Of a stretch of DNA of 64,000 nucleotides, positions 37,570 to 50,945 are shown piece after piece; the stretch's first letter is position 1; each line of letters begins with the position of its first letter. Origin of the DNA: Coriaria nepalensis (lineage: Eukaryota > Streptophyta > Magnoliopsida > Cucurbitales > Coriariaceae); the NCBI GenBank assembly GCA_027186245.1, contig CP114492.1, positions 4,786,501-4,850,500 of the forward strand, written 5' to 3'. A program made the translations under genes and the position numbers. The notes beneath the pieces are model-generated. The model saw nothing but the letters and a program-made list of their open reading frames with translations, was not told the origin of the DNA and searched no databases.

Positions 37570-40500
37570 AGTTCAAACTAAATCCATTTTGCCACTTCAA
37601 ATACGAATTTCATGCATAACTTGCAAATGACCTTTCGAAGGCAAGTAAGCATTTCTTTAATCTTCAAGTCATTCCAGTGACTCTATTTGAGTCAATAACT
37701 CGCTTGAAAGTAGTCCGAATGAATTGTACTTTCACCCTTGAAACATGACTTTGGTGCATATCATGCAAATGATCTTTTGAAGCCAAGTATGCATTTGTTT
37801 AACCTTAAAATCATTCTAATGACTCATTTCAAGTCAATAACCAATTTGTAATTAGTTCGAACAAAATCTATTTTCGCACTTGAAACACGACCTACATGAA
37901 AAACTTGCAATTGAGATTTTAAAGGAAAGTATGCGTTTGGTTAATCTTGAAGTCATTTTAATGACTCTATTCAAGTCAATAACTCATTTGAAAGCTTTTG
38001 GAACGAATTCTATTTTCGCATTCCAAACACGAATTTTATTCATAACATGCAGATGATATTTTGAAGCTAAGTATGCATTTGTTTCATTTTAAAATCATTC
38101 CAATGACTCTTTCCAAGTCAATAACTCATTTGAAGCTAGTTCGAACAAATTCTATTTTCGCACTTCAAACACGACCGACATGCAATACTTGCAATTGAGC
38201 TTTTAAAGAAAAGTACGGATTTGTTTAATCTTAAAGTCATTCCAATGACTCTATTCAAGTCAATAACTCATTTGAAGCTAGTTCGGACAAATTCTATTTT
38301 CGCACTTCAAACACAACCGACATGCAATACTTGCAATTGTGCTTTTAATGGAAAGTATGCGTTTGGTTAATCTTGAAGTCATTTTAATGACTCTATTCAA
38401 GTCAATAACTCATTTGAAAGCTTTTGGAACGAATTCTATTTTCGCATTTCAAACACGAATTTTATTCATAACATGCAGATGATATTTTGAAGCTAAGTAT
38501 GCATTTGTTTCATTTTAAAATCATTCCAATGACTCTTTCCAAGTCAATAACTCATTTGAAGCTAGTTCGAACAAATTCTATTTTCGCACTTCAAACACGA
38601 CCGACATGCAATACTTGCAATTGAGCTTTTAAAGAAAAGTACGGATTTGTTTAATCTTAACGTCATTCTAATGACTCTATTCAAGTCAATAACTCATTTG
38701 AAGCTAGTTCGGACAAATTCTATTTTCGCACTTCAAACACAACCGACATGCAATACTTGCAATTGAACTTTTAATGGAAAGTATGCGTTTCGTTAATCTT
38801 GAAGTCATTTTAATGACTCTATTCAAGTCAATAACTCATTTGAAAGCTTTTGGAACGAATTCTATTTTCGCATTTCAAACACGAATTTTATTCATAACAT
38901 GCAGATGATATTTTGAAGCTAAGTATGCAATTGTTTCATTTTAAAATCATTCCAATGACTCTTTCCAAGTCAATAACTCATTTGAAGCTAGTTCGAACAA
39001 ATTCTATTTTCGCACTTCAAACACGACCGACATGCAATACTTGCAATTGAGCTTTTAAAGAAAAGTACGGATTTGTTTAATCTTAAAGTCATTCCAATGA
39101 CTCTATTCAAGTCAATAACTCAGTTGAAGCTAGTTCGGACAAATTCTATTTTCGCACTTCAAACACAACCGACATGCAATACTTGCAATTGAGCTTTTAA
39201 TGGAAAGTATGCGTTTGGTTAATCTTGAAGTCATTTTAATGACTCTATTCAAGTCAATAACTCATTTGAAAGCTTTTGGATGTATTTTCGCATTTCAAAC
39301 ACGAATTTTATTCATAACATGCAGATGATATTTTGAAGCTAAGTATGCATTTGTTTCATTTTAAAATCATTCCAATGACTCTTTCCAAGTCAATAACTCA
39401 TTTGAAGCTAGTTCGAACAAATTCTATTTTCGCACTTCAAACACGACCGACATGCAATACTTGCAATTGAGCTTTTAAAGAAAAGTACGGATTTGTTTAA
39501 TCTTAAAGTCATTCCAATGACTCTATTCAAGTCAATAACTCATTCGAAGCTAGTTCGGACAAATTCTATTTTCGCACTTCAAACACAACCGACATGCAAT
39601 ACTTGCAATTGAGCTTTTAATGGAAAGTATGCGTTTGGTTAATCTTGAAGTCATTTTAATGACTCTATTCAAGTCAATAACTCATTTGAAAGCTTTTGGA
39701 ACGAATTCTATTTTCGCATTCCAAACACGAATTTTATTCATAACATGCAGATGATATTTTGAAGCTAAGTTTGCATTTGTTTCATTTTAAAATCATTCCA
39801 ATGACTCTTTCCAAGTCAATAACTCATTTGAAGCTAGTTCAAACAAATTCTATTTTCGCACTTCAAACACGACCGACATGCAATACTTGCAATTGAGCTT
39901 TCAAAGAAAAGTACGGATTTGTTTAATCTTAACGTCATCCCAATGACTCTATTCAAGTCAATAACTCATTTGAAGCTAGTTCGGACAAATTCTATTTTCG
40001 CACTTCAAACACAACCGACATGCAATACTTGCAATTGAGCTTTTAATGGAAAGTATGCGTTTGGTTAATCTTGAAGTCATTTTAATGACTCTATTCAAGT
40101 CAATAACTCATTTGAAAGCTTTTGGAACGAATTCTATTTTCGCATTTCAAACACGAATTTTATTCATAACATGCAGATGATATTTTGAAGCTAAGTATGC
40201 ATTTGTTTCATTTTAAAATCATTCCAATGACTCTTTCCAAGTCAATAACTCATTTGAAGCTAGTTCGAACAAATTCTATTTTCGCACTTCAAACACGACC
40301 GACATGCAATACTTGCAATTGAGCTTTTAAAGAAAAGTACGGATTTGTTTAATCTTAAAGTCATTCCAATGACTCTATTCAAGTCAATAACTCAGTTGAA
40401 GCTAGTTCGGACAAATTCTATTTTCGCACTTCAAACACAACCGACATGCAATACTTGCAATTGAGCTTTTAATGGAAAGTATGCGTTTGGTTAATCTTGA

Positions 40501-41113
40501 AGTCATTTTAATGACTGTATTCAAGTCAATAACTCGTTTGAAAGCTTTTGGAACGAATTCTATTTTCGCATTTCAAACACGAATTTTATTCATAACATGC
40601 AGATGATATTTTGAAGCTAAGTATGCATTTGTTTCATTTTAAAATCATTCCAATGACTCTTTCCAAGTCAATAACTCATTTGAAGCTAGTTCGAACAAAT
40701 TCTATTTTCGCACTTCAAACACGACCGACATGCAATACTTGCAATTGAGCTTTTACAGAAAAGTACGGATTTGTTTAATCTTAAAGTCATTCCAATGACT
40801 CTATTCAAGTCAATAACTCATTTGAAGCTAGTTCGGACAAATTCTATTTTCGCACTTCAAACACAACCGACATGCAATACTTGCAATTGAGCTTTTAATG
40901 GAAAGTATGGATTTGTCTCATCTTAAAGTCATTCCGACGACTTTTTCCAAATTAATAACTCATTTAAAAGCATTTGGAACGAATTCTATTTTCGCGCTTC
41001 AAACACGACTTTTATGCATGACATGCAAATGATATTTTGAAGCTAAGAATGCATTATTTTCACCTTAAAATCATTCCAATGACTCTTCCCAAGTCAATAA
41101 CTCAGTTGAAACC
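37570..41113 (+). repeat. HOR 20: 25-mer, copy of HOR 17
   Basis: 25 monomers and 3,544 bp, with a 6-bp deletion at 39278 (offset 6,384 from 32894). It shares with HOR 17 the rare changes GCGTTTCGTTAATC, AACGTCATCCC and ACTGTATTC/ACTCGTTTG. No difference between the two was found by eye. Confidence 0.95.
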
Positions 41114-42817
41114 AGTTCAAACTAAATCCATTTTGCCACTTCAAATACGAATTTCATGCATAACTTGCAAATGACCTTTCGAAGGCAAGGAAGCATTTCT
41201 TTAATCTTCAAGTCATTCCAGTGACTCTATTTGAGTCAATAACTCGCTTGAAAGTAGTCCGAATGAATTGTACTTTCACCCTTGAAACATGACTTTGGTG
41301 CATATCATGCAAATGATCTTTTGAAGCCAAGTATACATTTGTTTAACCTTAAAATCATTCTAATGACTCATTTCAAGTCAATAACCAATTTGAAATTAGT
41401 TCGAACAAAATCTATTTTCGCACTTGAAACACGACCTACATGAAAAACTTGCAATTGAGATTTTAAAGGAAAGTATGCGTTTGGTTAATCTTGAAGTCAT
41501 TTTAATGACTCTATTCAAGTCAATAACTCATTTGAAAGCTTTTGGAACGAATTCTATTTTCGCATTCCAAACACGAATTTTATTCATAACATGCAGATGA
41601 TATTTTGAAGCTAAGTATGCATTTGTTTCATTTTAAAATCATTCCAATGACTCTTTCCAAGTCAATAACTCATTTGAAGCTAGTTCGGACAAATTCTATT
41701 TTCGCACTTCAAACACAACCGACATGCAATACTTGCAATTGAGCTTTTAATGGAAAGTATGCGTTTGGTTAATCTTGAAGTCATTTTAATGACTCTATTC
41801 AAGTCAATAACTCATTTGAAAGCTTTTGGAACGAATTCTATTTTCGCATTTCAAACACGAATTTTATTCATAACATGCAGATGATATTTTGAAGCTAAGT
41901 ATGCATTTGTTTCATTTTAAAATCATTCCAATGACTCTTTCCAAGTCAATAACTCATTTGAAGCTAGTTCGAACAAATTCTATTTTCGCACTTCAAACAC
42001 GACCGACATGCAATACTTGCAATTGAGCTTTTAAAGAAAAGTACGGATTTGTTTAATCTTAAAGTCATTCCAATGACTCTATTCAAGTCAATAACTCATT
42101 TGAAGCTAGTTCGGACAAATTTTATTTTCGCACTTCAAACACAACCGACATGCAATACTTGCAATTGAGCTTTTAATGGAAAGTATGCGTTTGGTTAATC
42201 TTGAAGTCATTTTAATGACTCTATTCAAGTCAATAACTCATTTGAAAGCTTTTGGAACGAATTCTATTCTCTCATTTCAAACACGAATTTTATTCATAAC
42301 ATGCAGATGATATTTTGAAGCTAAGTATGCATTTGTTTCATTTTAAAATCATTCCAATGACTCTTTCCAAGTCAATAACTCATTTGAAGCTAGTTCGAAC
42401 AAATTCTATTTTCGCACTTCAAACACGACCGACATGCAATACTTGCAATTGAGCTTTTACAGAAAAGTACGGATTTGTTTAATCTTAAAGTCATTCCAAT
42501 GACTCTATTCAAGTCAATAACTCATTTGAAGCTAGTTCGGACAAATTCTATTTTCGCACTTCAAACACAACCGACATGCAATACTTGCAATTGAGCTTTT
42601 AATGGAAAGTATGGATTTGTCTCATCTTAAAGTCATTCCGACGACTTTTTCCAAATTAATAACTCATTTAAAAGCATTTGGAACGAATTCTATTTTCGCG
42701 CTTCAAACACGACTTTTATGCATGACATGCAAATGATATTTTGAAGCTAAGAATGCATTATTTTCACCTTAAAATCATTCCAATGACTCTTCCCAAGTCA
42801 ATAACTCAGTTGAAACC
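41114..42817 (+). repeat. HOR 21: 12-mer, copy of HOR 18
   Basis: 12 monomers and 1,704 bp, with the A-skip junction at 41681/41682. All HOR 18 markers are present at +6,384: CAAGGAAGC, GTATACATTT, ACAAATTTTATT and TATTCTCTC. Confidence 0.95.
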
Positions 42818-45800
42818 AGTTCAAACTAAATCCATTTTGCCACTTCAAATACGAATTTCATGCCTAACTTGCAAATGACCTTTCGAAGGCAAGTAAGCAT
42901 TTCTTTAATCTTCAAGTCATTCCAGTGACTCTATTTGAGTCAATAACTCGCTTGAAAGTAGTCCGAATGAATTGTACTTTCACCCTTGAAACATGACTTT
43001 GGTGCATATCATGCAAATGATCTTTTGAAGCCAAGTATGCATTTGTTTAACCTTAAAATCATTCTAATGACTCATTTCAAGTCAATAACCAATTTGAAAT
43101 TAGTTCGAACAAAATCTATTTTCGCACTTGAAACACGACCTACATGAAAAACTTGCAATTGAGATTTTAAAGGAAAGTATGCGTTTGGTTAATCTTGAAG
43201 TCATTTTAATGACTCTATTCAAGTCAATAACTCATTTGAAAGCTTTTGGAACGAATTCTATTTTCGCATTCCAAACACGAATTTTATTCATAACATGCAG
43301 ATGATATTTTGAAGCTAAGTATGCATTTGTTTCATTTTAAAATCATTCCAATGACTCTTTCCAAGTCAATAACTCATTTGAAGCTAGTTCGAACAAATTC
43401 TATTTTCGCACTTCAAACACGATCGACATGCAATACTTGCAATTGAGCTTTTAAAGAAAAGTACGGATTTGTTTAATCTTAACGTCATTCCAATGACTCT
43501 ATTCAAGTCAATAACTCATTTGAAGCTAGTTCGGACAAATTCTATTTTCGCACTTCAAACACAACCGACATGCAATACTTGCAATTGAGCTTTTAATGGA
43601 AAGTATGCGTTTGGTTAATCTTGAAGTCATTTTAATGACTCTATTCAAGTCAATAACTCATTTGAAAGCTTTTGGAACGAATTCTATTTTCGCATTTCAA
43701 ACACGAATTTTATTCATAACATGCAGATGATATTTTGAAGCTAAGTATGCATTTGTTTCATTTTAAAATCATTCCAATGACTCTTTCCAAGTCAATAACT
43801 CATTTGAAGCTAGTTCGAACAAATTCTATTTTCGCACTTCAAACACGACCGACATGCAATACTTGCAATTGAGCTTTTAAAGAAAAGTACGGATTTGTTT
43901 AATCTTAAAGTCATTCCAATGACTCTATTCAAGTCAATAACTCATTTGAAGCTAGTTCGGACAAATTCTATTTTCGCACTTCAAACACAACCGACATGCA
44001 ATACTTGCAATTGAGCTTTTAAAGAAAAGTACGGATTTGTTTAATCTTAAAGTCATTCCAATGACTCTATTCAAGTCAATAACTCATTTGAAGCTAGTTC
44101 GGACAAATTCTATTTTCGCACTTCAAACACAACCGACATGCAATACTTGCAACTGAGCTTTTAATGGAAAGTATGCGTTTGGTTAATCTTGAAGTCATTT
44201 TAATGACTCTATTCAAGTCAATAACTCATTTGAAAGCTTTTGGAACGAATTCTATTTTCGCATTTCAAACACGAATTTTATTCATAACATGCAGATGATA
44301 TTTTGAAGCTAAGTATGCATTTGTTTCATTTTAAAATCATTCCAATGACTCTTTCCAAGTCAATAACTCATTTGAAGCTAGTTCGAACAAATTCTATTTT
44401 CGCACTTCAAACACGACCGACATGCAATACTTGCAATTGAGCTTTTAAAGAAAAGTACGGATTTGTTTAATCTTAAAGTCATTCCAATGACTCTATTCAA
44501 GTCAATAACTCATTTGAAGCTAGTTCGGACAAATTCTATTTTCGCACTTCAAACACAACCGACATGCAATACTTGCAATTGAGCTTTTAATGGAAAGTAT
44601 GCGTTTGGTTAATCTTGAAGTCATTTTAATGACTCTATTCAAGTCAATAACTCATTTGAAAGCTTTTGGAACGAATTCTATTTTCGCATTTCAAACACGA
44701 ATTTTATTCATAACATGCAGATGATATTTTGAAGCTAAGTATGCATTTGTTTCATTTTAAAATCATTCCAATGACTCTTTCCAAGTCAATAACTCATTTG
44801 AAGCTAGTTCGAACAAATTCTATTTTCGCACTTCAAACACGACCGACATGCAATACTTGCAATTGAGCTTTTAAAGAAAAGTACGGATTTGTTTAATCTT
44901 AAAGTCATTCCAATGACTCTATTCAAGTCAATAACTCATTTGAAGCTAGTTCGGACAAATTCTATTTTCGCACTTCAAACACAACCGACATGCAATACTT
45001 GCAATTGAGCTTTTAATGGAAAGTATGCGTTTGGTTAATCTTGAAGTCATTTTAATGACTCTATTCAAGTCAATAACTCATTTGAAAGCTTTTGGAACGA
45101 ATTCTATTTTCGCATTTCAAACACGAATTTTATTCATAACATGCAGATGATATTTTGAAGCTAAGTATGCATTTGTTTCATTTTAAAATCATTCCAATGA
45201 CTCTTTCCAAGTCAATAACTCATTTGAAGCTAGTTCGAACAAATTCTATTTTCGCACTTCAAACACGACCGACATGCAATACTTGCAATTGAGCTTTCAA
45301 AGAAAAGTACGGATTTGTTTAATCTTAACGTCATTCCAATGACTCTATTCAAGTCAATAACTCATTTGAAGCTAGTTCGGACAAATTCTATTTTCGCACT
45401 TCAAACACAACCGACATGCAATACTTGCAATTGAGCTTTTAATGGAAAGTATGCGTTTGGTTAATCTTGAAGTCATTTTAATGACTCTATTCAAGTCAAT
45501 AACTCATTTGAAAGCTTTTGGAACGAATTCTATTTTCGCATTTCAAACACGAATTTTATTCATAACATGCAGATGATATTTTGAAGCTAAGTATGCATTT
45601 GTTTCATTTTAAAATCATTCCAATGACTCTTTCCAAGTCAATAACTCATTTGAAGCTAGTTCGAACAAATTCTATTTTCGCACTTCAAACACGACCGACA
45701 TGCAATACTTGCAATTGAGCTTTTAAAGAAAAGTACGGATTTGTTTAATCTTAAAGTCATTCCAATGACTCTATTCAAGTCAATAACTCATTCGAAGCTA

Positions 45801-47361
45801 GTTCGGACAAATTCTATTTTCGCACTTCAAACACAACCGACATGCAATACTTGCAATTGAGCTTTTAATGGAAAGTATGCGTTTGGTTAATCTTGAAGTC
45901 ATTTTAATGACTCTATTCAAGTCAATAACTCATTTGAAAGCTTTTGGAACGAATTCTATTTTCGCATTCCAAACACGAATTTTATTCATAACATGCAGAT
46001 GATATTTTGAAGCTAAGTTTGCATTTGTTTCATTTTAAAATCATTCCAATGACTCTTTCCAAGTCAATAACTCATTTGAAGCTAGTTCGAACAAATTCTA
46101 TTTTCGCACTTCAAACACGACCGACATGCAATACTTGCAATTGAGCTTTCAAAGAAAAGTACGGATTTGTTTAATCTTAACTTCATTCCAATGACTCTAT
46201 TCAAGTCAATAACTCATTTGAAGCTAGTTCGGACAAATTCTATTTTCGCACTTCAAACACAACCGACATGCAATACTTGCAATTGAGCTTTTAATGGAAA
46301 GTATGCGTTTGGTTAATCTTGAAGTCATTTTAATGACTCTATTCAAGTCAATAACTCATTTGAAAGCTTTTGGAACGAATTCTATTTTCGCATTTCAAAC
46401 ACGAATTTTATTCATAACATGCAGATGATATTTTGAAGCTAAGTATGCATTTGTTTCATTTTAAAATCATTCCAATGACTCTTTCCAAGTCAATAACTCA
46501 TTTGAAGCTAGTTCGAACAAATTCTATTTTCGCACTTCAAACACGACCGACATGCAATACTTGCAATTGAGCTTTTAAAGAAAAGTACGGATTTGTTTAA
46601 TCTTAAAGTCATTCCAATGACTCTATTCAAGTCAATAACTCAGTTGAAGCTAGTTCGGACAAATTCTATTTTCGCACTTCAAACACAACCGACATGCAAT
46701 ACTTGCAATTGAGCTTTTAATGGAAAGTATGCGTTTGGTTAATCTTGAAGTCATTTTAATGACTGTATTCAAGTCAATAACTCGTTTGAAAGCTTTTGGA
46801 ACGAATTCTATTTTCGCATTTCAAACACGAATTTTATTCATAACATGCAGATGATATTTTGAAGCTAAGTATGCATTTGTTTCATTTTAAAATCATTCCA
46901 ATGACTCTTTCCAAGTCAATAACTCATTTGAAGCTAGTTCGAACAAATTCTATTTTCGCACTTCAAACACGACCGACATGCAATACTTGCAATTGAGCTT
47001 TTACAGAAAAGTACGGATTTGTTTAATCTTAAAGTCATTCCAATGACTCTATTCAAGTCAATAACTCATTTGAAGCTAGTTCGGACAAATTCTATTTTCG
47101 CACTTCAAACACAACCGACATGCAATACTTGCAATTGAGCTTTTAATGGAAAGTATGGATTTGTCTCATCTTAAAGTCATTCCGACGACTTTTTCCAAAT
47201 TAATAACTCATTTAAAAGCATTTGGAACGAATTCTATTTTCGCGCTTCAAACACGACTTTTATGCATGACATGCAAATGATATTTTGAAGCTAAGAATGC
47301 ATTATTTTCACCTTAAAATCATTCCAATGACTCTTCCCAAGTCAATAACTCAGTTGAAACC
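42818..47361 (+). repeat. HOR 22: 32-mer, longest unit
   Basis: 32 monomers and 4,544 bp: n=8 plus one extra monomer. The start matches HOR 19 (CCTAAC, GATCGAC at 43421) up to about 43481, where AAAGTC becomes AACGTC. The extra monomer is a B-front/A-back hybrid at 43954-44095. The following B has GCAACTGAGC (near 44149). It then holds two A copies with GCTTTCAAAG (near 45296 and 46148), the second with AACTTC, and ends with ACTGTATTC/ACTCGTTTG and GCTTTTACAG. Confidence 0.93.
43954..44095 (+). repeat. Hybrid B/A monomer (crossover scar)
   Basis: Begins as B (AGTTCGGAC, CACAACCGAC) but continues as A (GCTTTTAAAGAAAAG, TACGGATTTG, AAAGTCATTCC). The switch lies in the part the two kinds share, about monomer positions 37-67. 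It is followed by a normal B, so the order is A-(B/A)-B-C. This adds exactly 142 bp, as expected from a B-to-A exchange out of register by one monomer. Confidence 0.9.
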
Positions 47362-49065
47362 AGTTCAAACTAAATCCATTTTGCCACTTCAAATACGAAT
47401 TTCATGCATAACTTGCAAATGACCTTTCGAAGGCAAGGAAGCATTTCTTTAATCTTCAAGTCATTCCAGTGACTCTATTTGAGTCAATAACTCGCTTGAA
47501 AGTAGTCCGAATGAATTGTACTTTCACCCTTGAAACATGACTTTGGTGCATATCATGCAAATGATCTTTTGAAGCCAAGTATACATTTGTTTAACCTTAA
47601 AATCATTCTAATGACTCATTTCAAGTCAATAACCAATTTGAAATTAGTTCGAACAAAATCTATTTTCGCACTTGAAACACGACCTACATGAAAAACTTGC
47701 AATTGAGATTTTAAAGGAAAGTATGCGTTTGGTTAATCTTGAAGTCATTTTAATGACTCTATTCAAGTCAATAACTCATTTGAAAGCTTTTGGAACGAAT
47801 TCTATTTTCGCATTCCAAACACGAATTTTATTCATAACATGCAGATGATATTTTGAAGCTAAGTATGCATTTGTTTCATTTTAAAATCATTCCAATGACT
47901 CTTTCCAAGTCAATAACTCATTTGAAGCTAGTTCGGACAAATTCTATTTTCGCACTTCAAACACAACCGACATGCAATACTTGCAATTGAGCTTTTAATG
48001 GAAAGTATGCGTTTGGTTAATCTTGAAGTCATTTTAATGACTCTATTCAAGTCAATAACTCATTTGAAAGCTTTTGGAACGAATTCTATTTTCGCATTTC
48101 AAACACGAATTTTATTCATAACATGCAGATGATATTTTGAAGCTAAGTATGCATTTGTTTCATTTTAAAATCATTCCAATGACTCTTTCCAAGTCAATAA
48201 CTCATTTGAAGCTAGTTCGAACAAATTCTATTTTCGCACTTCAAACACGACCGACATGCAATACTTGCAATTGAGCTTTTAAAGAAAAGTACGGATTTGT
48301 TTAATCTTAAAGTCATTCCAATGACTCTATTCAAGTCAATAACTCATTTGAAGCTAGTTCGGACAAATTTTATTTTCGCACTTCAAACACAACCGACATG
48401 CAATACTTGCAATTGAGCTTTTAATGGAAAGTATGCGTTTGGTTAATCTTGAAGTCATTTTAATGACTCTATTCAAGTCAATAACTCATTTGAAAGCTTT
48501 TGGAACGAATTCTATTCTCTCATTTCAAACACGAATTTTATTCATAACATGCAGATGATATTTTGAAGCTAAGTATGCATTTGTTTCATTTTAAAATCAT
48601 TCCAATGACTCTTTCCAAGTCAATAACTCATTTGAAGCTAGTTCGAACAAATTCTATTTTCGCACTTCAAACACGACCGACATGCAATACTTGCAATTGA
48701 GCTTTTACAGAAAAGTACGGATTTGTTTAATCTTAAAGTCATTCCAATGACTCTATTCAAGTCAATAACTCATTTGAAGCTAGTTCGGACAAATTCTATT
48801 TTCGCACTTCAAACACAACCGACATGCAATACTTGCAATTGAGCTTTTAATGGAAAGTATGGATTTGTCTCATCTTAAAGTCATTCCGACAACTTTTTCC
48901 AAATTAATAACTCATTTAAAAGCATTTGGAACGAATTCTATTTTCGCGCTTCAAACACGACTTTTATGCATGACATGCAAATGATATTTTGAAGCTAAGA
49001 ATGCATTATTTTCACCTTAAAATCATTCTAATGACTCTTCCCAAGTCAATAACTCAGTTGAAACC
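47362..49065 (+). repeat. HOR 23: 12-mer, A-skip class
   Basis: 12 monomers and 1,704 bp, with the A-skip junction at 47929/47930. Has CAAGGAAGC, GTATACATTT, ACAAATTTTATT (near 48364) and TATTCTCTC. New changes near its end are GACAACTT in B* (near 48890) and ATTCTAATGACTCTTCC in F (near 49027), both shared with HOR 24. Confidence 0.95.
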
Positions 49066-50945
49066 AGTTCAAACTAAATCCATTTTGCCGCTTCAAATAC
49101 GAATTTCATGCCTAACTTGCAAATGACCTTTCGAAGGCAAGTAAGCATTTCTTTAATCTTCAAGTCATTCCAGTGACTCTATTTGAGTCAATAACTCGCT
49201 TGAAAGTAGTCCGAATGAATTGTACTTTCACCCTTGAAACATGACTTTGGTGCATATCATGCAAATGATCTTTTGAAGCCAAGTATGCATTTGTTTAACC
49301 TTAAAATCATTCTAATGACTCATTTCAAGTCAATAACCAATTTGAAATTAGTTCGAACAAAATCTATTTTCGCACTTGAAACACGACCTACATGAAAAAC
49401 TTGCAATTGAGATTTTAAAGGAAAGTATGCGTTTGGTTAATCTTGAAGTCATTTTAATGACTCTATTCAAGTCAATAACTCATTTGAAAGCTTTTGGAAC
49501 GAATTCTATTTTCGCATTCCAAACACGAATTTTATTCATAACATGCAGATGATATTTTGAAGCTAAGTATGCATTTGTTTCATTTTAAAATCATTCCAAT
49601 GACTCTTTCCAAGTCAATAACTCATTTGAAGCTAGTTCGAACAAATTCTATTTTCGCACTTCAAACACGATCGACATGCAATACTTGCAATTGAGCTTTT
49701 AAAGAAAAGTACGGATTTGTTTAATCTTAACGTCATTCCAATGACTCTATTCAAGTCAATAACTCATTTGAAGCTAGTTCGGACAAATTCTATTTTCGCA
49801 CTTCAAACACAACCGACATGCAATACTTGCAATTGAGCTTTTAATGGAAAGTATGCGTTTGGTTAATCTTGAAGTCATTTTAATGACTCTATTCAAGTCA
49901 ATAACTCATTTGAAAGCTTTTGGAACGAATTCTATTTTCGCATTTCAAACACGAATTTTATTCATAACATGCAGATGATATTTTGAAGCTAAGTATGCAT
50001 TTGTTTCATTTTAAAATCATTCCAATGACTCTTTCCAAGTCAATAACTCATTTGAAGCTAGTTCGAACAAATTCTATTTTCGCACTTCAAACACGACCGA
50101 CATGCAATACTTGCAATTGAGCTTTTAAAGAAAAGTACGGATTTGTTTAATCTTAAAGTCATTCCAATGACTCTATTCAAGTCAATAACTCATTTGAAGC
50201 TAGTTCGGACAAATTCTATTTTCGCACTTCAAACACAACCGACATGCAATACTTGCAATTGAGCTTTTAATGGAAAGTATGCGTTTGGTTAATCTTGAAG
50301 TCATTTTAATGACTCTATTCAAGTCAATAACTCATTTGAAAGCTTTTGGAACGAATTCTATTCTCTCATTTCAAACACGAATTTTATTCATAACATGCAG
50401 ATGATATTTTGAAGCTAAGTATGCATTTGTTTCATTTTAAAATCATTCCAATGACTCTTTCCAAGTCAATAACTCATTTGAAGCTAGTTCGAACAAATTC
50501 TATTTTCGCACTTCAAACACGACCGACATGCAATACTTGCAATTGAGCTTTTACAGAAAAGTACGGATTTGTTTAATCTTAAAGTCATTCCAATGACTCT
50601 ATTCAAGTCAATAACTCATTTGAAGCTAGTTCGGACAAATTCTATTTTCGCACTTCAAACACAACCGACATGCAATACTTGCAATTGAGCTTTTAATGGA
50701 AAGTATGGATTTGTCTCATCTTAAAGTCATTCCGACAACTTTTTCCAAATTAATAACTCATTTAAAAGCATTTGGAACGAATTCTATTTTCGCGCTTCAA
50801 ACACGACTTTTATGCATGACATGCAAATGATATTTTGAAGCTAAGAATGCATTATTTTCACCTTAAAATCATTCTAATGACTCTTCCCAAGTCAATAACT
50901 CAGTTGAAACCAGTTCAAACTAAATCCATTTTGCCGCTTCAAATA
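48880..50945 (+). repeat. 1,846-bp tandem duplication (13 monomers)
   Basis: The end of HOR 23 and start of HOR 24 recur as the end of HOR 24 and start of HOR 25, at an offset of 1,846 bp. Three changes seen nowhere else together mark both copies: GACAACTT in B*, ATTCTAATGACTCTTCC in F and TTGCCGC in the next D. The duplicated piece spans the HOR boundary, so the exchange was not limited to whole HORs. Confidence 0.85.
49066..50911 (+). repeat. HOR 24: 13-mer (n=2), chimeric
   Basis: 13 monomers and 1,846 bp. The front is like HORs 19 and 22 (CCTAAC, GATCGAC at 49669, AACGTC). The back is like HOR 23 (TATTCTCTC, GCTTTTACAG, GACAACTT, ATTCTAATGACTC). D has TTGCCGC, shared only with HOR 25's D. 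It is best explained as one unit made by joining a HOR 22-type front to a HOR 23-type back. Confidence 0.93.

Larger units (their letters stand above)
30753..43481 (+). repeat. 6,384-bp tandem duplication (45 monomers)
   Basis: Sequence from about 30753 to 37097 recurs from about 37137 to 43481 at a constant offset of 6,384 bp. That equals 45 x 142 minus the single 6-bp deletion present in each copy. Rare markers occur at matching places: GCGTTTCGTTAATC, AACGTCATCCC, the 6-bp deletion (32894 and 39278), CAAGGAAGC, GTATACATTT, TATTCTCTC, CCTAAC, and GATCGAC (37037 and 43421). Divergence after the second copy starts at AACGTC near 43482. Confidence 0.9.
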
